From contig NZ_WQNI01000004.1 of assembly GCF_010993735.1 (NCBI RefSeq), forward strand, positions 124,001 through 188,000: a stretch of 64,000 nt of DNA, written 5' to 3'. The stretch's first letter is position 1, and each line of letters starts with the position of its first letter. Origin of the DNA: Chelativorans alearensis (lineage in GTDB: Bacteria; Pseudomonadota; Alphaproteobacteria; Rhizobiales; Rhizobiaceae). Shown in pieces: positions 17,081 through 25,400 of this stretch. A program made the translations under genes and the position numbers. The notes under the pieces were generated by a model. The model searched no databases. It saw nothing but the letters and a program-made list of their open reading frames with translations, and was not told the origin of the DNA.

Positions 17081-19219
17081 TTAAGCCTGCACCGCCGGCA
17101 ACGCGACGGCACGGCGGCTGGTACTCTGTGCTTGCCGGCCGGCGATGGTCGCCAGCGGTTGAACGTTGAATTCCGGCGCGAGCTCCTGATAGGAGAGCAC
17201 GGGCAGCTCCATTTTTTTGTGCATGAGAAGGCCGCGCATATGGCGGCGGACGTCCATCGCCGTCAGCACGACGGGAGCTGTGCCAGCCGACGTCCGAGAG
17301 AATGTCTCTTCAATCTGCTCGGCGATGAATTGTGCGTCACGGTCGGACGGATTGAGAAAGGCGCCGGCGGGGGTGGTTTGAACCGCGGCCCGCAAGGCCT
17401 CCTCCGCCGAGGGTTGCAGCACATAGGCGGCGATGATGTTGTCGCGATTGACGGCGCGGAAGGTGATCTGGCGTTTCAGCGCCGTGCGCACATACTCTGT
17501 CAGCAGTACGGCGTCCTTCTCGCGCTGACCCCACTCGATCAGTGCTTCAAGGATGATGCGTAGGTTTCGGATGGGAACGTCTTCGGCGACCAGCCGGCGC
17601 AGGACCTCGGCGATCTTCTGCAATGGCACGGTCTCCTGCGCTTCTCTCACAAGATCGGCGTAGTCGGCCTCAAGGCCGGAAAGCAGTTTGCGCGTCTCCT
17701 GAATGCCGACGAAATGATTCGCATAGGCACGCAGCGCGTATTCCACCGACCGGCGAACGATGTCGACCGGCGGAAGGAAGCTCACATGGGCTTCGGCCAA
17801 CTTCGGTGTATGGTGCGCCTCGGCCCAGACCGGTTTCCGCCAGCCCGCCAGTGGCGAACCTTCGTGATAAGCGATGCCCAGCAGGTCAAGGTTGGCGGTG
17901 TCCCCCTCCACGATGACATGGTCGGTCGGGATGTCCGCGGTGAGAATGGGAGCGCCCTCCATGTCCACCCGCAGGCGCCCGAAGCCGAGCATTTCGTCGA
18001 CGTGCATGCCGATCGGGGGCACCTCGATCCCCAGATCGGCCAGAAGATCATGGCAGATGCGTTCGCTCTCCCGCGCGAAGGCCTCCGCCGGGACGGCCCG
18101 GGCAAGCTCCGGTCCCAGTCGGACCACCAGGCGGTGGGAGGCTGGCAGTGCCGCGTTTTCCTCGTGCTCCAGCGCTCGCTCGGGGCCGGATTTTTCGCTT
18201 GCCGATGCCGCCGGCGCCGTCAGATCGACGATCGTTCCCTGGTGAGATCGGCGGTGAAGGCCATAAGCGCCTGCGCCCATCGCCGCCCCCAGCACCAGGA
18301 ACACGGCCGAGGGAAAGCCCGGCACGAGGCTCAAGGCGAAAAGGATCGCCGCCCCGAGAGTGAGTGTGCGGCTGTCGCGCAGGAGTTGGCCAGTGATTTG
18401 CCGGCCGAGGTCTCCCTGGTCCTCCGCACCGGCGACGCGGGTGATCATGGTGCCAGCGGCAACGGCGATCAGCAGCGCCGGTATCTGGGCGACCAAGCCA
18501 TCGCCCACGGTCAGCAGCGAGTAGGTCTGCATGGCCTGGCCGAGCGTCATACCCTGCTGAAGCGTTCCCACGGCAAAGCCGCCGATCAGATTGACGAAGA
18601 TGATGATGATGCCGGCCACCACATCACCTTTTACGAACTTCATGGCGCCATCCATGGCACCGTAGAGTTGGCTTTCATGTTCGAGTTGCCGGCGCAGGCG
18701 GCGGGCTTCCGACTGATCGATATCGCCGTTGCGCAATTCGGCGTCGATGCTCATCTGTTTGCCGGGCAGGGCGTCCAGCGTGAACCGGGCCGCCACTTCG
18801 GCCACCCGCTCTGCGCCTTTCGCGATCACCACGAATTGCGCCGTCGTGATGATAAGGAAGACGACGAGGCCGACGGCAATACTGCCGCCCACGACAAAGG
18901 CGCCGAACGCCGTCACCATCTCTCCCGCGTCCGCCTGCAGCAGGATCAGCCGCGTCGTCGTGATCGTGATAGCCAGACGGAAAAGGGTGGCCATCAAGAT
19001 GACCGACGGCAACGAGGAAAACTGTAGCGGATGCGTCACATAGAGTGCCGCAAGCAGGATCAGGAGGCTAAGGGCGATGTTGGCCGTGATAAGAATGTCG
19101 ACGAGCCAGGTTGGCAGCGGGATCAGCATCATCGCCACGGCAACCAGCATCAAGGTGGCGATGACAAGATCGCTGCGGTGCGACAGCTTGATGAGAAACG
19201 GCACGATGCGGTCACGCAT
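17081..19219 (-). CDS. sctV: T3SS export gate protein SctV
   Basis: 712 aa FHIPEP-family protein. The N-terminal half has eight TM segments, and the family signature is clear (PSVILMATLFRLAITITTTR). A cytoplasmic nonameric ring domain follows from about residue 345. The start at 19219 is chosen because it overlaps the end of the preceding TPR gene by 8 nt (ATGCGTGA), a coupled arrangement. SctV forms the export gate and receives substrates and the SctX/SctY complex, which is encoded directly upstream here as in Yersinia (yscX-yscY-yscV). Confidence 0.95.
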   Translation of the reverse strand: MRDRIVPFLIKLSHRSDLVIATLMLVAVAMMLIPLPTWLVDILITANIALSLLILLAALYVTHPLQFSSLPSVILMATLFRLAITITTTRLILLQADAGEMVTAFGAFVVGGSIAVGLVVFLIITTAQFVVIAKGAERVAEVAARFTLDALPGKQMSIDAELRNGDIDQSEARRLRRQLEHESQLYGAMDGAMKFVKGDVVAGIIIIFVNLIGGFAVGTLQQGMTLGQAMQTYSLLTVGDGLVAQIPALLIAVAAGTMITRVAGAEDQGDLGRQITGQLLRDSRTLTLGAAILFALSLVPGFPSAVFLVLGAAMGAGAYGLHRRSHQGTIVDLTAPAASASEKSGPERALEHEENAALPASHRLVVRLGPELARAVPAEAFARESERICHDLLADLGIEVPPIGMHVDEMLGFGRLRVDMEGAPILTADIPTDHVIVEGDTANLDLLGIAYHEGSPLAGWRKPVWAEAHHTPKLAEAHVSFLPPVDIVRRSVEYALRAYANHFVGIQETRKLLSGLEADYADLVREAQETVPLQKIAEVLRRLVAEDVPIRNLRIILEALIEWGQREKDAVLLTEYVRTALKRQITFRAVNRDNIIAAYVLQPSAEEALRAAVQTTPAGAFLNPSDRDAQFIAEQIEETFSRTSAGTAPVVLTAMDVRRHMRGLLMHKKMELPVLSYQELAPEFNVQPLATIAGRQAQSTSRRAVALPAVQA

Positions 19220-19547
19220 GGGCGTGGCCCTCCATGCCGGCGAGAAACTCACGGAAGGATCTGTGTGCCTCGTCTGGGCGGCCAGCTTTCAATAAGGCGC
19301 GGCTTTTCAGCAGCGCAAGGGCAGGGTGCCGCGCGTCCTCATCCAAAGCCTCCAGCCGGGCGATCGTGGCGAGCGCCTTGTCCGCCTCGTCGTCCAGGAT
19401 GAGCAAATGGGCGAGCGTGCGCAGGATGCCGGGATCTTCGGGCGCCAGCTGAACGGCGATGAGCAGGTAGACGACGCCTCGCTTCACTTGCCCATGACAT
19501 CCATAGAGATGGCCGAGGACATGCAAAAGCTGAACCGTGTCGCGCAT
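19212..19547 (-). CDS. sctY: T3SS TPR chaperone, SctY-like
   Basis: 111 aa, almost entirely TPR helices (LHVLGHLYGCHGQVKRGVVY, then PEDPGILRTLAHLLILDDEA). Length, TPR fold and position directly before sctV match YscY, which binds YscX and SctV. Rhizobial T3SS loci carry a TPR gene near rhcV but are not normally described with an X/Y pair. It starts 1 nt after the sctX-like stop and overlaps sctV by 8 nt. A generic class-II-like chaperone is the alternative. Confidence 0.65.
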   Translation of the reverse strand: MRDTVQLLHVLGHLYGCHGQVKRGVVYLLIAVQLAPEDPGILRTLAHLLILDDEADKALATIARLEALDEDARHPALALLKSRALLKAGRPDEAHRSFREFLAGMEGHAHA

Positions 19548-19548
19548 T

Positions 19549-19983
19549 TCACCCGCCGAGCCCTTCCTGCATCCTGTCGAGCAGGCTGCGTTGGCGCTCG
19601 ATCTCCTCCTCCATCAAGGCTTTCGCCAAATCGTGCAACTGCTCGCCCCCGCTCAGGTTGGGCACCAGATCGGCGATGCAATGCTGCAGGATCGGTACGG
19701 AGCGGCGCAGGATGGCCGGTTCCGGTATTTCCGGCGCGACGAAGTGAGCAAGCAGTTCATCCACCGAAGGGGAGGGGTGGGACTGGGAGGAAAACTCTGC
19801 GTCGGTGACCGCTGAACGCTCCGGCGAGTCGGATTCACGGGCGCGGCCCGTCTGAAGGTCGACGTTTTCTATGTTCCTGCGCCGAATGGGCTGGCTGCGC
19901 AGTGCCTCCTCGTTCCGCGCCTCCCGCTCAGCCGAAGCCGGCCGAGGGGTGTCGATCCGCAGTGCATCCACACGACGCGTCAT
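19549..19983 (-). CDS. sctX: SctX-like T3SS export protein (candidate)
   Basis: 144 aa. The N-terminal 80 residues are polar and probably disordered (rich in Arg, Glu, Ser). The C-terminal 55 residues are helical (ILQHCIADLVPNLSGGEQLH and the following helix). YscX has the same plan: a variable N-terminal secretion region and helical C-terminal YscY-binding part. The gene order D-X-Y-V supports the call; sequence identity alone would not. Its ATG overlaps the sctD stop (ATGA). Confidence 0.5.
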   Translation of the reverse strand: MTRRVDALRIDTPRPASAEREARNEEALRSQPIRRRNIENVDLQTGRARESDSPERSAVTDAEFSSQSHPSPSVDELLAHFVAPEIPEPAILRRSVPILQHCIADLVPNLSGGEQLHDLAKALMEEEIERQRSLLDRMQEGLGG

Positions 19984-20975
19984 TGATACTTCAGCGCCAT
20001 TACGGTGTTGTCCTTGGCCAGAAGCAGCTGCTCTTCCCCGATCTCCTTGATGATCCAGCCGCCGCTGACAAATGCGCCCTCGTGATAGCGGGCGCCGTCG
20101 GTGGTGATCACATATGGCCTCTCGCCATACCAGATCGCCTGCAGCGGAAGGCGCGGCGCTTGGCTGGAACCGCCGACCATTACATTGGAGATCAGCAGCA
20201 ACCGGCCTGCGTGCCTTTCATCGAACCAGGCCTGGACGGATTGCCATGCTTCGGCTTGACGCTCGGGAACGGTCCCCGAGACCATCAGCCGCCCCTCAGC
20301 GGCCGTGACGTCGAGATCGCCGATTCCGGCCCGCTCCAGCTGGTGCATTAGGGCGCTGCGGGCCTGCTCCTCTGCCGGAGCCTCCAGCGGCCGCGTGGCT
20401 TGCGTACTTGCCAGCATCCAGCTTCCACCTGTCGCAGCCTGGTCCGGCCCGCTTCTGGACAGTGTATTGGATGCGACGGGTACCGCGAATACGGTGGCGA
20501 TCAGTCCCGCCGCTATTAGGAGCGTCCGGTTGGAGAGCGGGATCGGCGTCGGCTGCGGGCCCTCCAAGCCTACGAGACGGATGCGCGCCTCACCGACGAC
20601 GGCTTCGACCGGCAGGCGGCATTTGCGCCCGTAGCCTTCAGGGAGGACCTGGCCGTCGCCAAGCGTGATCGGGCCGCCGATCGCTTCTAGATAGACACGG
20701 TTTGCCGTCACACGAAGCCGTGCATGGGTCTCCGCAATGTCCGGGTCGCTCAGAACGATTTCGGAATCCACGCTTGATCCGATGGTGAAGGTGGATTCGG
20801 TGAATTCCAGCTTCGCGCCAGAATGCACGCCTTCGATGACTTCGAATTCGATGCGCGGTTCGCGGACAGCCGCTTCGTCCCCTGCTCCTTTGAAGCCTGC
20901 TGCATACTGCGCAGCCCGGCGCCAAAGCTCCGTCTCCCGCAGTTGGTCGACCAGTCTCGTCAATTCCTTCACCAT
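19980..20975 (-). CDS. sctD: T3SS inner-membrane ring protein SctD
   Basis: 331 aa. A cytoplasmic FHA domain lies at about residues 45-150 (TFTIGSSVDSEIVLSDPDIAE, then HARLRV). A single TM is at about 178-198 (TLLIAAGLIATVFAVPVA). A periplasmic BON-like ring-building domain follows (IGDLDVTAAEGRLMVSGTVP). The layout matches SctD/YscD and rhizobial Y4yQ. It forms the outer of the two inner-membrane rings with SctJ. A 14-bp-stem hairpin separates it from the small gene upstream, and sctX follows with overlapping codons. Confidence 0.88.
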   Translation of the reverse strand: MVKELTRLVDQLRETELWRRAAQYAAGFKGAGDEAAVREPRIEFEVIEGVHSGAKLEFTESTFTIGSSVDSEIVLSDPDIAETHARLRVTANRVYLEAIGGPITLGDGQVLPEGYGRKCRLPVEAVVGEARIRLVGLEGPQPTPIPLSNRTLLIAAGLIATVFAVPVASNTLSRSGPDQAATGGSWMLASTQATRPLEAPAEEQARSALMHQLERAGIGDLDVTAAEGRLMVSGTVPERQAEAWQSVQAWFDERHAGRLLLISNVMVGGSSQAPRLPLQAIWYGERPYVITTDGARYHEGAFVSGGWIIKEIGEEQLLLAKDNTVMALKYQ

Positions 20976-21041
20976 TCAGGATAGGCTCCCCATGGCACTG
21001 TGCTGCGCAAGCCGCCGCGTTGACAATCAATGGTCTGACTG

Positions 21042-21077
21042 TGGTGTGCCGCCGATCCGGGGTTCGGCGGCACACCA
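21042..21077 (-). terminator. Strong hairpin between the needle candidate and sctD
   Basis: TGGTGTGCCGCCGA (21042-21055) and TCGGCGGCACACCA (21064-21077) form a perfect 14-bp stem with an 8-nt loop, 20 nt past the stop of the small upstream gene. There is no T-run, so it is better seen as an attenuator or mRNA-stabilising element that raises the level of the first message. Both flp genes in the window have an equivalent hairpin. Confidence 0.65.
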
Positions 21078-21096
21078 TCTCGTCTTTCACGTATCG

Positions 21097-21276
21097 TCAG
21101 GCCTTCTGAGCGGCTTCGCCCATCTTGCGCGAAATGCTCATGTTTACGTCATGCTGAGACTTGGCGATCTCGGCTTTGATGCTCAACGCGAACATCTTTT
21201 CCTGGTGCTTGATCATCTTGTCGAGGTTGGCCTCGTTCGACGATCCCGATACAGCCCCGGGTGAAAAGTCGCTCAT
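21097..21276 (-). CDS. Small helical T3SS protein, needle subunit (SctF/NopA-type) candidate
   Basis: 59 aa from ATG 21276 (or 60 from 21279), with a perfect AAAGGAG just upstream. After a polar start (MSDFSPGAVSGSSNEA) the rest is helical (LDKMIKHQEKMFALSIKAEI). No signal peptide. It is first in the transcript leading to sctD, the place nopA occupies in rhizobial clusters. A strong hairpin follows, as for abundant structural subunits. Needle proteins are usually 70-85 aa, so this is short. An inner-rod or chaperone role is the alternative. Confidence 0.5.
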   Translation of the reverse strand: MSDFSPGAVSGSSNEANLDKMIKHQEKMFALSIKAEIAKSQHDVNMSISRKMGEAAQKA

Positions 21277-21381
21277 CATCGGCTCCTTTGAACGTAGGTG
21301 AATGGTGTGCATGAACCGTGGCCCGCGCGGGCGGTGGATGCCTGCACGAGATCATCCTAGGCCAAAGGAACAGCAAGTTAA

Positions 21382-21416
21382 AGTCCATTTGGAATTTTGA
21401 TGGTACTTAAATTCCA
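21382..21416. promoter_or_regulatory. Overlapping palindromic operators between needle candidate and rpiR-type gene
   Basis: AGTCCA-TT-TGGAAT (21382-21395) is a near-perfect dyad also found at 31004-31017 upstream of the sctC1 operon. Its right arm runs into a second dyad, TGGAATTT (21390-21397), 11 nt, AAATTCCA (21409-21416). The sites are about 105 nt upstream of the needle candidate and 62-96 nt upstream of the RpiR-type gene, so one regulator could control both directions. The remaining intergenic bases hold nothing else I recognise. Confidence 0.55.
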
Positions 21417-21477
21417 TATGTTGCTTTTGTGACAGTAGCGGCGTAACGTTACAAATAGGGGCTAAGGGGTTAGGAAA

Positions 21478-22344
21478 ATGAAGAAAGGGCCTTTGACGGA
21501 GTTGCTGCTCGAGCGCTTTGATTCCATGCCGCCGCGGTTGCAGGCGGCAGGTCGCTTCGTACTCGATCATCCCGACGATGTGGCGCTGATGTCCATGCGT
21601 GAGCAGGCGAATCAAGCCGGCGTGTCGCACAGCACGATGATGCGTCTGGCGCGCTGCCTTGGGTTGGAGAGTTACGAGGAGATGCGTGCGCTTTATGCAA
21701 AGGGATTACGGGATCCCGAACGCGCATTCGACGCCTCCGACCTTGCGGTCGTCGACGAGGAAGGGCAGGAGGGCTTCTCTCTCGTCGGCAGGATGTCCGA
21801 TACGCTCGCCGCGCAGGTGACGAGCGTGGGCGACTACGTGAATGCAAGGCAACTGCTCCAGGCAGCCGAGACGCTCGCCGGTGCGCGCCGTCTGTTCAGC
21901 CTCGGTTTGCGCTCCGAGCATCCGGTGGCACATCATTTCGCGCATGCGCTTTCACTCATGGGTGAGCCGGTGACCCTGCTGGAGGGCGCAGGTGGGGCGG
22001 GCGTGGAATTCCTGCGCGACGCCGGCCCGGGCGATGCCATGCTGGCGATCGCCCTTGAGCCTTATACGCGCGCGACCATCGAGATCGCCCGTCAGGGGCG
22101 CGAATGCGGGGTGGCGGTCGTGGCAATCACCGATAGCCAGGTTTCTCCTCTGGCGCGGCTGGCGCGCGAGAGCCTGGTTGTGACGGCGCACGCACATGTC
22201 GGATTTCAAAGCATGGTGCCGGCTCTTGCCGCCGCGGAGATTCTGGCGGCGCTGACGGCGGCGCATCGCGGTATCGATGTCGACAAGGCACTCCAGAAGA
22301 CAAAGGAGCGGTTAGCGACGCTCGAAGTCTACTGGCGGCGCTGA
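21478..22344 (+). CDS. MurR/RpiR-family transcriptional regulator
   Basis: 288 aa. An N-terminal HTH_6 domain (about 1-80, with REQANQAGVSHSTMMRLARC) is followed by a SIS sugar-phosphate-isomerase-like ligand domain (about 125-270, including FSLGLRSEHPVAHHFAHALS). RpiR proteins bind palindromes and respond to phosphosugars; MurR responds to MurNAc-6-phosphate. The gene is divergent from the sctD-V operon, directly beside dyad operators and upstream of the giant LysM protein. A role in T3SS control by sugar or cell-wall metabolites is inference. Confidence 0.85.
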   Translation: MKKGPLTELLLERFDSMPPRLQAAGRFVLDHPDDVALMSMREQANQAGVSHSTMMRLARCLGLESYEEMRALYAKGLRDPERAFDASDLAVVDEEGQEGFSLVGRMSDTLAAQVTSVGDYVNARQLLQAAETLAGARRLFSLGLRSEHPVAHHFAHALSLMGEPVTLLEGAGGAGVEFLRDAGPGDAMLAIALEPYTRATIEIARQGRECGVAVVAITDSQVSPLARLARESLVVTAHAHVGFQSMVPALAAAEILAALTAAHRGIDVDKALQKTKERLATLEVYWRR

Positions 22345-22426
22345 CCGCAAGCCGTTTACACCGGGGCAGGGGGCGATGGAGTTGGGCATGGAGCGGTGAC
22401 ATTCCGCTAGATTGGAGGGACGTCTG

Positions 22427-25400
22427 ATGGCGCTACGCCGGATTTCTCCGATTCTGAAGACCCCTTGGGAAGCTCTCGCGGCGGTGCGCGCCGTGATGGC
22501 CGAGCTGCAAAGGCAGCAGGCCGCGGCTGCGCAGACTTCGCCGCAGCCGACGCAGGTCACCGCCACCAATAACGGCCCGACGACGACAGTCGAAGGCAAT
22601 CAGAACTTTGTCCGGCCGGCGCTTTATCTCGGCCCGGAAAATTCGATTACGCCGCAATTTTACTTCACGCCGACAGATTATCAGGGCCCCGCCCACCCCG
22701 ATCAGACGGACACGGAGGCGCAGGAGGCTGCCGAAGCCATCCTGGAGGGTGTCGAAGAGGGCAAGAGCATCGACATCATCGCCGAGGAGCAGGGCAAATC
22801 GCGCGAAGAGGTGATCGCCGAGCTCGAGGCGGCCGGCTACACCGTGGAGACGACTGAGCCGGAAAGCGACAACGGCGATGTGCGCACGACCGCGATAACG
22901 GATCCTCAGGGCGGCCGCACGGTTACCGAATACTATGATTTTCACCACGATACCTACCATACGGGGGTTCAGGAAGACGGTGAGGAAGCCCTGGGGGCCG
23001 TGCGCGACGCGCGCGGCTGGAAGGTCGAGGAGCAATACGATTCCGACACCGGCGTGACGACGACCCGGTACGAGGACGACCTGGGCGATGGCACCGTGGT
23101 GGAAGAGACGAGGCTTCCGAGCGGCGTGGTCATAAGGGAGACCACGCCCGAGGACGGCGATACGACCACCGTCGTTATCTCGGGTGGCGAGGAGACCCAG
23201 CTCGATCCGGAGCAGGATCCCACGAAGGAGGGAAGCGCGGACATTCTTGAAGATGTCATCGCTGGCAAGAGCATTGCAACCATCGCCGAGGAGCGGGGGC
23301 TTACCCGCGAACAGGTGATCGCCCAGCTCGAAGCGGCCGGCTACGACGTAAGCGCGACGGATCCGAGCAGCTCAAACCTTTACACCCAATCGGTCACCAT
23401 CACCTTGGCCGGCAGCGATGAAGTCGTCGCCTCCTATTCGCGCAATGAACATAACACAACGACGATAGAGTACGTCGACGACAACGGCGATGAGGTCCAC
23501 CGGATTAGCTATGTCGATGGAAGGGTGATCGAAACCGTTGTCGACATGGAGGGGCGCCGTACCGTCACGACCACGGAGCCTGGCGAAAACGGCGAGACCC
23601 GAGAGACCGTCGAGGTGACCTTCAACGGCTACACCCTGACCACCGATCCCGACGGCAACATGGTGCTCAAGAACAACGAGGACGGCACCGAAATCGAGAT
23701 CGAGCGGGGCAGCCTCGACGAGACGCTGGCGCGCAAGCTTCTGGCGATCAATCCGGAAAGCAATGACCCTGCCCAGGCCGCGGAAGATGAGATCGTCATG
23801 ACGGTCATCGAGGGCATGTTCGCGGGAAAGACCTACGAGGAGCTCATCGCGGAACTGGAGATCGAAGAGCACGAGCTCGGCCCGGAAGCCCAGCCGATCA
23901 TTGAGACGGACGAAGAAGGCAACGTGATCGGCATCGATTTCCAGGGCGAGCCGCCGGCAGGGCTGGATCCCAACGTGGAATGGGTGCCGATGAAGGTGGA
24001 CGGCACCTGGCACTGGGTCCGTTCCGACGTGGCCGAGGAGATCGCGGCCGAGAACGTGACCCTTGGGGAACTGATCAGGCTCCAGGCCGAGATGGAGCGG
24101 ATTCAGGCGCAGCTCGACGTGTGGGCGCTCGATCCGGACGCTCAAGAGGCAATGGAAGCCGCCGGGATAACGCTCGACGAGACGCTTGGCGAGCACGGTT
24201 ATCGCTGGGTGCGGCCCGAGCCCGAGGGCAACCTGACGGACGCGCAGGAGCGGCTGTCGAACGCCGAGAGCCGCCTGATGACCGCGGAGGACGCGCTGGA
24301 AGCCTATGAGGAATCCCAGCGCCTGCTCGAAGAGGCGATCACGAAACAAGAGAACATGCCGTTCTACCCCGATGGCGAGACGCCGGTCATCACCTCCGCC
24401 GACAGCGATTACAACTATCAGGAGGAGTACAAGAAGGGGCAGGCTGCACACGCGGAACTCGATGCGCTGTTTTCTCAGGCCAATTATCAGCGCACCCTGG
24501 GCGACAGCCTGGTCAACGATATCACGCTCGCCGATCTGGAGAGTCAGTTCGGAGACGGCGTTGAGGGGCTCCCCGACGACGTCGAGCCGGTAACGATCAC
24601 GGTTGGGGACCAGGAGGTCCAGGTCGCGCCCGAGGTGGCGGAAGCCTATGAAGAGGAAGGCTTGTCCGCGCTTACCGAGGGTAACCAGCCAGTCGCAATC
24701 CAGCGCGACACCGACGGAGACGGCACGCTCGAATGGCAGTGGATCGACCCCCAGACGGCGACTACCTGGCTTCAACTGAAGGCCGAGCAGGACGCGCTCG
24801 GAAAGCAGCTCGAGATAGACGGGGCGTATGCCAATCTCTACCAGGCAAGGAGCGACCTGGCCGATGCCGAGGTCGAGTTGGAGGATATCAAGCAGCGGCT
24901 ATTGGCCGAGTATAACAGCAACAATCCTCAACTGCTCAATGGAGACGTCTATTTAGGTGATTTTCAAGGCAACGAGATCGTCGTGGAAGACGACCAGCTG
25001 TGGGTGGTAAATCATTTCGAGGACGGTGAGACCAAGTACCAACTCACGTGGGATAGCGACGATGTAAGCGAGGAGTACCCCTACTATGCGTTCAGCCAGG
25101 AATGGCAGACATTCCAGGGAACCAAGCCGGACTCGGACGTCTGCATCGATGGCACCCGGCTCGATATCCTGCAGAGAGCCGAACAGAGCGCCGGCGAGAC
25201 CGTCAACCGTACGCTGGAAGAGCAGTTAGGCGTCAGGATCGAGAATCTCGGCGAACAGATCGAGGAGCTTGAGGCGGAGTACGACGATCTTCTGGAAGAG
25301 CATGGCACCGGCAGCACTGAACCGCCGGAAGGAAGCTTCCCGGACGGTGTCGAGCCGATCGAGATCGGCGGGCGGACGGTCTATGTGCATCCCGACGTCG

